A DNA stretch of 64,000 nt from Candidatus Leptovillus gracilis (lineage in GTDB: Bacteria; Chloroflexota; Anaerolineae; Promineifilales; Promineifilaceae). The number at the start of each line of letters is the position of its first letter. Position 1 is the stretch's first letter. The stretch is taken from positions 1 through 64,000 of the forward strand of contig JADJXA010000002.1 in NCBI GenBank assembly GCA_016716065.1. Reading direction: 5' to 3'. The notes below the pieces were generated by a model. The model was not told where the DNA came from, made no database searches, and saw only the letters and a program-made list of their open reading frames with translations. A program made the translations under genes and the position numbers. Of this stretch, positions 17,251 to 26,900 are shown piece after piece.

Positions 17251-19160
17251 CTCAACTCCGCCTCCTTTACCGGCGGAATTTTTTCATGAACGGCCGCTAA
17301 CGCGGCGGCCAGTTCACCCGGTAATTCAGCATGGTAAATGGGCTGCGGATCGAGCAAAATGGGCAGCACGCGTTTCAGGCTGTGGAATTCTCTGGCGACT
17401 TTCAGCGCGTCTTCAATGCCTTCCCGTCGCACTGGTCGCTGAATTTCGCCACGATGACTAGCGTCTAAAGGTACATTGCCGCGCCCATCGGTGAGGATCA
17501 CGAAGCGGGTATGTTGGACCAGGTGACGGCCGTGCTCTTGCGCCTGCTGCAACATCTGGTAAGCCAACTCCAGCCCATGCGCCAGCGGTGTGGCCCGGCC
17601 TGGCGGCGCGGCTAATGCCTGGCCGATGCGCGGCGTCAGGATGCTGTTGGCCGTGACCTTCTGCGCCCGCAGTTCGTCAATAGCGTCGGCTACACCCACC
17701 TGCACAATGCCCACGCTGGCCCGCATCACATAGGCCCAGCGCAAATGGGGCAGCAGCGCTTCCTGCCACTGACAGTCGCGCAGGCTTGTGTAGTCGAGCA
17801 AGATTAAGAGCATCTGTTCGGCCGCCGGGGTGCGGCGGTGGCGACGTAAGTCACTGGGATAAATGCGTAAACGGCCGTCTCCCTCTCCCCCTTCTGGCTG
17901 GCGTACCCTTTGGTATAGAGCCGCTTCCAGGATGGTAGGTAGCAGCGCCAGGTCGTGTAATGAGTTGGTTGGTTGATCCCCGATCACCACGCCGCGATCA
18001 ACGGACGTTGCCGTGTAACGGCGCAGCGGCAGGCGCAAAGCAAATAGTTCGCGCTCGATTGCTGCTGTATCTTCAGGATAAGGTGGTGGGGGCAAGGCGG
18101 GAGAGACCTTCTGAATTTCCGGCTCACCGGAATCATAGACGGGTGAAGAATCCGTAGAAGACGATGGGCCTGGCATGGTTTGTTGGTTATCGGGCAAACT
18201 ATCCACACCGGCAAAATCCTGTGGTGTGCGCGCAGTGTCATCCTCCGCTGGCGCGGGGGGAGTGGCCGTGGGCGAGTCCTGGTTAGAAAGAGGTGAAGAT
18301 AAGCCTATCAACCTGGCAGCCAGGCCGACATGCAATGCTTGCACCTCTTTGGCCTCCGACAGGCGAGCTTCCGCCACGCTTAACCGCGCCAGCGCCAGTT
18401 CGCGTCGAATGCCCACTGTTTTGGGTGAAATGTAGGTCAGAATGCTGGCAACGGCCGCATCCGTCATCACTGCCTGCTGTTTCACGGCCGTTTGAAGCGC
18501 ATCATTGATCTCTTGGGGCAACTCATTTGACCCTATATCACCTAATTCTGGCAAAAATTCGTGTGTGTCTTGCAGCCAGGATAGTATGTCTGCGGGTTTC
18601 CGACCTGGATTGTCTTCTGGCGGGGTGAGGCGCAGTGAAAAGCGGTCTAGCAGGTGAAGCGAAACGCGGCCAACGTGCTCGCGGGCGCAGGCAGCTAGCC
18701 AGCAAATACGCGGCTGCCAGGCCGCGTCCTGACCGTGACGCTGCAAATGGGCAACGGGCGTGTCCAGTAGCAGAATACAGGTGCGGGCAGCAGCCAGATT
18801 GAGACGCGTTAAATCGGGAATAACCACCAGCAGCCAATCGGCTGATGCGCGGTTTTGCGTCAATAAGCCATCCTGCCAGTTTACGGTCAGGCCAGTTGAC
18901 AAGGGGGACTTGCTATTGGCTTCTGGTAAGTCAGGTGTCAGACTGCCCCACAAGGCATCATCCAGGGCCGTGACGGCCAGGTTGACGACCTTTACCTTCG
19001 CGCCTGTCGTCGTTTGCAGCATGGCCTGAAAGAGAGGAACGGCCGTTTCCAATGTCTCAAACGAGGCATCAAAAACGAGCACTCGGCGAAGTTCTGGCTC
19101 AAGCGCCGCACAGGCTAGCCCGCGCAGTAAAGGATTGTCTAAAGTGAAAGGCGCGTTCAT
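17247..19160 (-). CDS. vWA-domain protein, ChlD/BchD-like, conflict-system type
   Basis: 637 aa. An N-terminal 280-residue region ends in a helical lid-like segment (TVGIRRELALARLSVAEAR) reminiscent of Mg-chelatase subunit D. A Pro/Ser/Asp-rich linker (about 300-370) follows, then a vWA domain. The MIDAS is degenerate: the usual DxSxS is DYTSL (D456), while the Thr motif GRATPLAHGL (T524) and the Asp motif ILTDGRG (D558) are kept. vWA proteins pair with MoxR/ChlI AAA+ ATPases, and that partner is encoded 20 bp upstream. In vWA-MoxR ternary conflict systems such pairs gate an effector; here the next gene is a CHAT protease. Metallation of cobalt or magnesium chelates is unlikely, since no tetrapyrrole gene is present. 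Confidence 0.82.
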   Translation of the reverse strand: MNAPFTLDNPLLRGLACAALEPELRRVLVFDASFETLETAVPLFQAMLQTTTGAKVKVVNLAVTALDDALWGSLTPDLPEANSKSPLSTGLTVNWQDGLLTQNRASADWLLVVIPDLTRLNLAAARTCILLLDTPVAHLQRHGQDAAWQPRICWLAACAREHVGRVSLHLLDRFSLRLTPPEDNPGRKPADILSWLQDTHEFLPELGDIGSNELPQEINDALQTAVKQQAVMTDAAVASILTYISPKTVGIRRELALARLSVAEARLSEAKEVQALHVGLAARLIGLSSPLSNQDSPTATPPAPAEDDTARTPQDFAGVDSLPDNQQTMPGPSSSTDSSPVYDSGEPEIQKVSPALPPPPYPEDTAAIERELFALRLPLRRYTATSVDRGVVIGDQPTNSLHDLALLPTILEAALYQRVRQPEGGEGDGRLRIYPSDLRRHRRTPAAEQMLLILLDYTSLRDCQWQEALLPHLRWAYVMRASVGIVQVGVADAIDELRAQKVTANSILTPRIGQALAAPPGRATPLAHGLELAYQMLQQAQEHGRHLVQHTRFVILTDGRGNVPLDASHRGEIQRPVRREGIEDALKVAREFHSLKRVLPILLDPQPIYHAELPGELAAALAAVHEKIPPVKEAELR

Positions 19161-19179
19161 CAGTCAACTATGGTGCTTG

Positions 19180-20139
19180 TCAGGCGATTTCTGCCTGCTC
19201 AAAAAGCGATTGTAATTGTTTATCATCTTCTTCCGTCCACTCTTCACGGCGTGGGCGACGGTGCGCCAGTACAAAAGGCGCGACTCGTTGCAAGTGAGCC
19301 AGTGAGGTGGTATCCACGCCCTCGCGGGCAGCCAGGGCGCGCGCCGCCAAAGCCATCATATAATCACCGCGATGGCCGACCGCTTCAAACTTCTCGGCTA
19401 TGGCAACACAACGCTGGCTAACTTCATCTGGCATATTAAGAGTATGGACTCTGGCTTTGGCTGCTTCCAACTCGTTTTTCTTTTTAGCATCTTCAGCACG
19501 GCCGTTGACAACAAACTCGTGCAGTTCCCCCTTTTCATACTGCGCCAGGGCGATGTCAAATCCCAATACTGTTTTCAATATCTTGGCGCGAGAGGCTGGC
19601 TTCGTTGTCACCTGCACCATCAGGCCGAAACGGTCACGCAGTTGTGGCCGCAAATGCCCTTCTTCCGGGTTCATCGTGCCCACTAGTAGAAAGCGGGTAT
19701 CAACTGTTTTGTCTGCCCCCTGTCGTTGAATAGAGAGCTTCCCAGTCGCGGCTGTGTCCAGGATGATGTTGACGATATGGTCATCCAACAGATTGACTTC
19801 GTCAATGTAGAGAATTTTGTTGTTGGCCTGCACCAACAATCCCTCTTGCCATTCACCTTTGCCTTGCAACAGTTTATCCACAAAGTAACTACCCACCACC
19901 CGATCTTCGGTAGCATTAATGGGCAGCGTGATCGGCAGGCTGCCGTACATCATCTGCGCAAAGGCACGCACCATGGTAGATTTACCCGTACCGCGATGAC
20001 CGCTGACCAGTACGCCGCCGATGCGGGAACCAGCAATGTAGGCCACTTCCAAAGCGAGCTTCAAGTCGTCTTGCTCCACAACTTTGCAGTAGGGCAAGAG
20101 GGGAATTTCCTTGTTTTTTGTTTCTTGTTCTTCTTGCAT
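19180..20139 (-). CDS. MoxR/ChlI-like AAA+ ATPase
   Basis: 319 aa. Walker A SGHRGTGKST (46-55), Walker B ILYIDEVNLL (109-118) and sensor region LLVGTMNPEEG followed by LRPQLRDRFGLMV closely follow Mg-chelatase subunit I. The C-terminal lid includes VGHRGDYMMALAARALAA. It is smaller than a full ChlI and comes with a vWA partner and CHAT effectors rather than chelatase genes, so a chaperone or switch ATPase that remodels or releases the effector is inferred. ATG 20139 is 4 bp after the stop of the membrane protein gene. An acidic tail (EEWTEEDDKQLQSL) ends the protein. Confidence 0.9.
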   Translation of the reverse strand: MQEEQETKNKEIPLLPYCKVVEQDDLKLALEVAYIAGSRIGGVLVSGHRGTGKSTMVRAFAQMMYGSLPITLPINATEDRVVGSYFVDKLLQGKGEWQEGLLVQANNKILYIDEVNLLDDHIVNIILDTAATGKLSIQRQGADKTVDTRFLLVGTMNPEEGHLRPQLRDRFGLMVQVTTKPASRAKILKTVLGFDIALAQYEKGELHEFVVNGRAEDAKKKNELEAAKARVHTLNMPDEVSQRCVAIAEKFEAVGHRGDYMMALAARALAAREGVDTTSLAHLQRVAPFVLAHRRPRREEWTEEDDKQLQSLFEQAEIA

Positions 20140-20143
20140 CTTT

Positions 20144-21802
20144 TTATCCCAGTTTTGCTGGCAAGTTACTCAGGCTGCGACTAACCACATCGGCCGTCAG
20201 TCCCCACAATAGTAACGCAGTATAATCATAAATTCCTGCTGCGCCAAAGGTTGCTCCGGCAGTTACGTATAACGCTTGCATCCCCCACAAGACCAGTAAA
20301 ACAAGCAGCGTCAAAGACAAAATCGGCCGAACAACCCAGAAGCGCACGTCAGCATTTAGACGAATTCCGGACAGCCAGGCCAGGAGTCGTAACCAGATGG
20401 AGGTCGTTTTGGTTATGACAGGCGTTGCCAGCCGCTCTATGTTCTCTTGCAATGCCGCCAACTCTTTGACGATTGCTTCGCGTACATTCTTGCCATCGCC
20501 TCTTAGCGAACTGTCCTCGGCAGTTTTTTCTATTTCCTGTTTGATCTCCGCGTAATATTTTTCGGCGTCGCCTTGCTTGCCGTCGCGCACAGCCTTTCGC
20601 GCCGCAGTGAATTTCTCGGCCAATTTGGCCTTCAGCGTATAGTCTAAACTATCCAGGCTATCAGCCAATGTTTCTAAACCCGCATAAAATCTGATGCGCG
20701 CCGCAATCATTTCCAGAATCGGCGACAGGACTTCCTGCGTTTCTTTTCCCTTATCCAGGCGTTGCTTGAAATCCTTTAATTGTGCCAGCGCATCTGTTTT
20801 AGCCTCAGCCTCTTTCAGGTTGTTTGTTTCTGCCTGCAAACGTAAATACTCCGGCAACAGCTTTACCTGCGCCTGCGCCGTATCCCTCTCCATATCCCGT
20901 ACCAGGCGGCCCAACAGAATACCCACCAAAACAACGACCAGCACCCAAAACGGCCCCTGGCGCACAGCTATGGTGGTTGGGATTGCCACCGGTTCATCTA
21001 CGGTTGCCAGCTTAAAGCGCAGCGTGCCCTGGTAACTGTCTGGCGCTAACTGCTGCCGGTTGATGGTGACGGCAATCGGCGCTACCTGGTTGGCGGGCAG
21101 CGTATGGGGTACGGCCAACAAGACATCATCCGCGCGAGCCGTGTCGCCGCCTCTGGCTCCGTGCAGCACGGTCACACCACCGGTCACTTCGACCGCCTGC
21201 GCTGTTTGATTATCTAGCCACACTTCCCAATCATCTTGCGTCGCGCTGGGAGGCAACAGCCAGGCTGCCAGGCGGCAATCCAGCCAATGGTCGCAGCGCA
21301 CCACCTGCCAGGAGAGAGTGGGCGTCACTGGCACAACTTTGGGGACAGCATCCAGGTAAATCTCGAGGGGAATGACGAGCGCATCGGCTTCGCGTTGACC
21401 GGGCAGCAAAAACTTCAAGATGCCGCTGTAAACGCCGGGGCGGTTGAGGTTGTTCACTGTAACGCGCACGTCGCGGGGCTGTCCGGCGCTGAGATTGACC
21501 CCGGCCGGGATGGCGATGTTACTGCGGTCAATGCGCAACGCAGCCAGGCTGTCGTGCTGCAAATCTGATGCTAACAGGCGTAAATCGGCCGCGTCGCCGC
21601 CGCTGACCGTCAGACGCACATTGCCACTGAAACTGTTGGTCTGTCCATCCAGACGGCCACGTATAATGAGTGGATTATCTTCACCGGCGACAGTCAGGGT
21701 GAGTGTGGGCGTAGATTCTTGGGCAAAGGCAGCGGGAATGACGACCAACAGAAGCAGGAAGATCAGGCTGATAAACCACAAGCGTTTTCTTTGTTGCTTC
21801 AT
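20144..21802 (-). CDS. Membrane-anchored protein: extracytoplasmic beta domains, coiled coil, C-terminal TM
   Basis: 552 aa. An N-terminal signal peptide (KRLWFISLIFLLLLVVIPAA, then AFA) leads into two Ig-like beta-sandwich regions (about 30-290). A transmembrane helix follows (PFWVLVVVLVGILLGRLVRD), then a cytoplasmic charged coiled coil (about 320-455) and one or two more hydrophobic helices (LSLTLLVLLVLWGMQ; YDYTALLLWGL). The topology puts the beta domains outside and the helical bundle inside, next to the AAA+/vWA/CHAT proteins. It could tether the protease complex to the envelope or report envelope damage. No enzymatic motif is seen. It starts 11 bp after the preceding CHAT gene, with an AGGAGG-like site (GAGGT) near ATG 21802. 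Confidence 0.82.
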   Translation of the reverse strand: MKQQRKRLWFISLIFLLLLVVIPAAFAQESTPTLTLTVAGEDNPLIIRGRLDGQTNSFSGNVRLTVSGGDAADLRLLASDLQHDSLAALRIDRSNIAIPAGVNLSAGQPRDVRVTVNNLNRPGVYSGILKFLLPGQREADALVIPLEIYLDAVPKVVPVTPTLSWQVVRCDHWLDCRLAAWLLPPSATQDDWEVWLDNQTAQAVEVTGGVTVLHGARGGDTARADDVLLAVPHTLPANQVAPIAVTINRQQLAPDSYQGTLRFKLATVDEPVAIPTTIAVRQGPFWVLVVVLVGILLGRLVRDMERDTAQAQVKLLPEYLRLQAETNNLKEAEAKTDALAQLKDFKQRLDKGKETQEVLSPILEMIAARIRFYAGLETLADSLDSLDYTLKAKLAEKFTAARKAVRDGKQGDAEKYYAEIKQEIEKTAEDSSLRGDGKNVREAIVKELAALQENIERLATPVITKTTSIWLRLLAWLSGIRLNADVRFWVVRPILSLTLLVLLVLWGMQALYVTAGATFGAAGIYDYTALLLWGLTADVVSRSLSNLPAKLG

Positions 21803-21813
21803 GTGTATACCTC

Positions 21814-23946
21814 CTACTCAAGGGCGGGTTGGGCCAGTTTCACTTCGGCAGCGGCGAAAAGACTGTAGACCAGACCGCGTGGATCGAGATGATCATACAA
21901 AAGCTGACGACGGGCGGCGAATAGCGCCGCCCCGGCGGGCATCTGGCGCAAAAAATGGGCGAAGAAGGGCAGGATAAAGGCATCGGCCAATTTCTCTTTC
22001 ACAACGCACTGCGTACCGATGACGCCCGCCGCGCCGCGCTGGCTGAAGAAGAGAATCAGGTTTTCAAAATCGTTGGGATCATAATCGGCCGATTCACATG
22101 CATTGAGGATGACCAGGGGCTGCGTTTGTTGCCAGTTGACCTGCCAGGCATCGAGGTCGTTGCTGGTGATGCGGCTCTCATCGGAAAGTTGCAGGTAAGG
22201 CTGACCGATGTCGTTCTTGCCGCCATGGGCATAGAAATAGACGAGGTGCGCAGGAGGCGACGCCCGGTTGGCAAAAAAGCGAGCGGCGCCATCCCAATCT
22301 GCGACTTGCTGAATTTGTAACTGCGCTGGCGCGGCCAGACTGCGCAAGTTATGCCAATGGCGCGCGAAGAGAGTCCCGGTATCATAAGTGAGTGCTGTCA
22401 GTTGCAGGGGACGGCCGTTGGGGATAAACAGGGGCAGCGTTTGTTTACCCGGCATGGCGTTCCGTTCCACGCGACAGGGGAGTTGTTCGATGATGTAACG
22501 GTAGCCCCAAAATCCATGCGGACAAACAAATGCCGCGTCGCCATAGTGCGGGCAGTCGGCCGGGTCTGGCCCATGTTCGCGGAAGGTGGCGCAGAGATTG
22601 AGGCGTTGGGAGTGAATCGGCCGTTCGTAGACCAGTTCCCAGGGCACGCTCACCTGCGCCGATAAGGGGGCAATCTGGATAACGCTACCCGTTTGCAGCG
22701 CCGACTGTAGACGTAAACCGTGTTCAGTTAGCCCGTTAGCGTCGCGTAAATCGGGCAGCAAATTGCGGTAGAAAGCGTACCCGGCATTGGCTAATTGCCC
22801 CAGATGCTCTGCCAATTCCGGTTCAGAACCGCCTATACCACCTGTATACGCCTGCATGGTTGCCAGCAGCCGGTTACGCAGCCCATTGAGCAGCGGGGTC
22901 AAGTTGGCGTCGGTGAGCAGCGACGGCCGTAATGCCAACCCATCCCCACTGTTGTCATACACTCGAATGGCGATATTTTGGTAGCTGGCATCCCGTTCCG
23001 CCAGAATGGTGAGGCGGCGTGGCGCGGCGGCCAGGGGTGCAAGCGCCTCGCGAGTGAGATGCGCAGTTCGAGTGAAGGTGATGTAGCCATCCTGTACCGG
23101 CCAGGCTGAGAGGGGCAGTGGTTCCATATCATTTGATACAACTTTGAATTCGATACGGCGGGATTGCAGCAGATGACCGTGATAGAACACGCCCACATCA
23201 ATGGTAAATTTGCCGGTTTGGCCAAGCTGCAGGGCGAATACTACTGGCGAACTATCACCTTCTTTTGGCAGCGCAAGTGTTTGTTGTGGGTTTTGGATTT
23301 GCAGCCCATTGTCCGAAGTGCGGGCTATCACGTTGAGGGAAAGGGTATTATCATCTTCGTACAGGTCATCAGGGATCTGTGGGAAGGGTGAATCGGCTGT
23401 GCCCGATCCCCAGAATGCACCAATGTTGACGACCAGTTGATAGGGGCCTTGATTCAGCGCAAGAGGTGTATCCGGTTCTACATATTGTCCTTTAACTGTG
23501 AAGAAACCGCTGTTCAGGAAACGGGCCGCGGTAGTAGAAACGTCCGGCAAGGTTGGGGACTGTAGCAACACCACTATTTCCGCAATACCTGCTTTGAGCG
23601 AGACCAGGGTCACGACTTCATTTGCGCTCGCACTCTCCAGAGAGGAACCTTTGTAGGTTATAAAGTGACTGCCTAACCTGGAGACTTCCACCACCCCGCT
23701 GTCCAACGGATACGCCTGCATGATGCGGCGAAAGATAGCACCGGCCGGGGTGTAATAGCCAAGAAACAGCAATTCGGTGATCAGCTCTTTAGCCTGCGCT
23801 TCGTCTGTTGCCTCTACCAGGTCACGCAGAACGGCAAGCAGTTTTCTCTCTAGCTCTGACCATTCATCGCCAGTGCGCCCTTTAATCTCTTCCCACTGCT
23901 GCAAAACCGCTTCGACAATTGCCGCGATATTATTCAGGTAGCTCAT
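21814..23946 (-). CDS. CHAT protease with N-terminal helical domain
   Basis: 710 aa. Residues 1-90 are a helical bundle (IVEAVLQQWEEIKGRTGDEW) that may be a death-like or adaptor domain. The middle is beta-rich. The C-terminal CHAT domain begins at VSVPWELVYERP and carries His574 in YFYAHGGKND and Cys617 in VILNACESAD, the catalytic dyad. Between these parts a Cys/His cluster (CPHYGDAAFVCPHGFWGY) could bind zinc. It is the second CHAT enzyme in the AAA+/vWA cluster and probably shares its control. ATG 23946 follows GGAAGAAAGAGC at good spacing, 17 bp after the TPR-CHAT gene stop. Confidence 0.88.
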   Translation of the reverse strand: MSYLNNIAAIVEAVLQQWEEIKGRTGDEWSELERKLLAVLRDLVEATDEAQAKELITELLFLGYYTPAGAIFRRIMQAYPLDSGVVEVSRLGSHFITYKGSSLESASANEVVTLVSLKAGIAEIVVLLQSPTLPDVSTTAARFLNSGFFTVKGQYVEPDTPLALNQGPYQLVVNIGAFWGSGTADSPFPQIPDDLYEDDNTLSLNVIARTSDNGLQIQNPQQTLALPKEGDSSPVVFALQLGQTGKFTIDVGVFYHGHLLQSRRIEFKVVSNDMEPLPLSAWPVQDGYITFTRTAHLTREALAPLAAAPRRLTILAERDASYQNIAIRVYDNSGDGLALRPSLLTDANLTPLLNGLRNRLLATMQAYTGGIGGSEPELAEHLGQLANAGYAFYRNLLPDLRDANGLTEHGLRLQSALQTGSVIQIAPLSAQVSVPWELVYERPIHSQRLNLCATFREHGPDPADCPHYGDAAFVCPHGFWGYRYIIEQLPCRVERNAMPGKQTLPLFIPNGRPLQLTALTYDTGTLFARHWHNLRSLAAPAQLQIQQVADWDGAARFFANRASPPAHLVYFYAHGGKNDIGQPYLQLSDESRITSNDLDAWQVNWQQTQPLVILNACESADYDPNDFENLILFFSQRGAAGVIGTQCVVKEKLADAFILPFFAHFLRQMPAGAALFAARRQLLYDHLDPRGLVYSLFAAAEVKLAQPALE

Positions 23947-23963
23947 GCTCTTTCTTCCTTAAC

Positions 23964-26900
23964 TCAGGCGCCGGTGAAGGTGAAGGCGGCCCAGTAATAG
24001 GGATCGGCAAACGGCCGTTCCTCCGGTTCCAGTGATGCAAAACGCCGCCAATACTCACTTGCCTCCGCTAGTATCAACCGGCTACCCTTCAACTTCATCC
24101 GCTCTTCGCCAAAACGCTCCGCCAATTCCCCAGCCGTCACCTCCCTCAGCCAACTCTGCGCCCTTTGCAAAGCAATAGCCGCTTCCACCCTTTCATCCAG
24201 GTGCAGATGATAAAAACGGTCCATCAACAGCATGGTGGACAAATCATTGACCGGCCACAAGCTGCCCAATACCCCGCCCGCGCCCGCTTGCAAGAAAGCG
24301 GCGGGCAAGCCAATGACTTCATCCGGCAGCTCTTTGTAGTCACTGATGGCCGTCTGGCAGGCGGAGAGGACGGCCAGGCGGACGCCGCGCAGGGTGATGT
24401 CGTCGAGAATCTGGCGCAGGGTGAGGGTGTTACCGCCCAGGAGCAGGCCGGATTCCAGGGGCTTTTCCGGGTCGAACTGCCCGTGACAGGCAAAATGGAG
24501 ATGGGTACGGCCGGGCATGGCGGCGGCGATGGCAGCGTGGGTTGCCGCTTCTGCACAGACCAGATGCGCCCCCTGACCGAAGCGGCGAGCAATTTCTTCT
24601 GCTTCTAGACGGGCGTATGGTAATGGGGATGCGTCATCGGGCAGCGGCAGGGGATTGCCCACGGCCAACAGGCAGGGCGTGGTTGCCTCGTACTCCCGGC
24701 GGCGGTGGTAGCTGAGAGACAGGGCGCGGGCGGAGGGAGCATAGCTGACGGCAAACAGGTCGCTGAAGATAGCAGGTTGGCCATTGACCGCGATAGTGGC
24801 TGCATGGAGCGGCAGCAGGTTGAGCCGCCCGCCGGGGATGAGGGTGACGCGCTGGAGATCGAGGGCTTCTAACCTCTGCGCCAGAGGCGCTAACAGTGTT
24901 TCACCCAGGAGCGGCAGCCCTTCGGCCAACGCCGTTTGCAGCGTTGGCCCGCTGAAGAATTGTCCCAGCAAATAGCCACCTGGCTCTTCGCCGTTCTCTC
25001 GTTTGACCAGGAAAGCGCTGAGGTCATCCTCCGTGAAGGCGTCGGCCCAACAGGGTTCAATAGTGACATCCGCGTTAGCGGCCGGACGGTGGAGCAGGAG
25101 GGCCAGGCTGCCAACAGGGGTGGTGACCAGGTAGGCGAGTGGATGGCCGGGCCGCACGGCAGTCACCACATCTGCAAATTCCGGCGGTTGCAAGAATTCA
25201 CCGTAACAGTCAAGCTGGCGAATAGCAGCGATAGCCGTTTGCAGGTCGGTTCGGGCTTGCTGTACCTGTTGGCGGTGGGCTGCCCAGTCCGGCAGTGTAG
25301 CGGTGCCGGAACTAATCAGGCGCTCTTGCCGTTCGGCCGCTTCAAGCTGGCGTAGGCGTTCGGCCACCGCCTGATACTGTTGGAACAGGGCAGGCGATTG
25401 CTGCTGCATCTGCAACAAGTCGGCTTCGTCGCGGGCCAGCCGGTCGTTGAGGCCACGCGCCTGCCCATGTTCTAGGGCGACGGCGGCGGCGGACAAATCC
25501 CTAGTGCGGGCCAGGGCGTAGGCAGTCTGGGCGTATAATCCCTGCCCTTCGCGCTGCCAGCTTTGCTGCTCGTGCTGCAAGAGTTGGGTCTGGTAGAGCT
25601 GATCCAGCGCTGTCAGGCCGTACCGATAGGCACGAACGGCTTCATCCCAGGTATGCCGCGCCAATGCCCAACCGCCCCAACTGCGAGAGGCTCCGAGGGT
25701 AACTTCCGGTTGCCGTTCCTGCCCCAACTGACATGCTTGCTCGTAGTTACCGATGGCTTCTTCCAGGTTAGCCAACTGGCCGGTATGGGCGTAGCAGGCG
25801 TAGAGGCCAGTCCCAAGGTTATTGAGGTACATGGGCAGGTCAGGGGAATCGGGCGGGGTACACTGCACGACCGTCTGCCATGCGCCAATGGCCTTTTCCA
25901 AGTCGGCCAACTGGCCGGTGTGGGCATAACGGCCGCGGAGGCCATTCCCCAGGTTGTTGAGGCGAGCAGGAAGGTTAGGGGAATCCGAGGTCGTGCGTTG
26001 CACGGCCGTCTGATGGACGACGATGGCTTCTTCCAGGTCGACCAACTGGCCGGTGCGGGCGTAGCGGTCACGGAGGCCAGTCCCCAGATTGCTGAGGCGA
26101 GAAGGCAGGTCTGGGGAATCGGGCGGCATGCGCTGCACCGCCGTCTCATAGACCCGGATCGCTTCTTCCAGGTCGGCCAACTGGCCGGTGCGGGCGTAGC
26201 GGTCGCTGAGACCAGCCCCAAGGTTGCTGAGGTACATGGGCAGGTCTGGGGAATCGGGCGGCGTGCGCTGCACCGCCGTCTCATAGACCCGGATCGCTTC
26301 TTCCAGGTCGGCCAACTGGCCGGTGCGGGCGTAGCGGTTGCTGAGACCAGCTCCCAGGTTGTTGAGGCGAGCCGGCAACTCTGGGGAATCGGGCGGAGTG
26401 CGCTGCACGGCCGTCTGATAGGCGCTGATGGCTTGTTCCAGGTCGGCCAACTGGCCGGTGTGTGCATAACGGCCGCGGATGCCATTCCCCAGATTGTTAA
26501 GGCGAGAAGGCAGGTCTGGGGAATCGGGCGGCGTGCGCTGCACGGCTGTCTCATAGACGCGGATGGCTTCCTCGAGATCGGCTAACTGGCCGGTACGGGC
26601 GTAGCGGTCATAGAGGCCACCCCCCAGGTTGCTGAGGAGGGCTGGCAGGACAAGGGCATTGGGCGGGGTATGCCTCACGGCAGTTTCCCAGGCGCTGATG
26701 GCATCTTCAAGGTCGGCCAACTGGCCGGTGCAAGCGTAGCGGTTGCTTAGGCCACCACCCAAGTTATTGAGGCGAGCAGCCAGGTCAGGGGAATCGGGCA
26801 GGGTGCGCTGCAAGGCCGTCTGATAGACTCGGATCGCTTCTTCCAAGTCGGCCAACTGGCCGGTGCGGGCGTAGCGGTCACTGAGGCCAATCCCCAGATT

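Noticed and set aside
17247..20139. Magnesium or cobalt chelatase (chlI/chlD)
   Set aside because: No large chelatase subunit or tetrapyrrole gene is nearby; the vWA MIDAS is degenerate and the neighbours are CHAT proteases.
25563..26585. Long plus-strand open frames over TPR arrays (also 12461-13469, 44055-45374)
   Set aside because: They are antisense images of repeat DNA with strong codon bias; composition and repeat phase follow the minus-strand TPR genes, and no ribosome site or family is seen.
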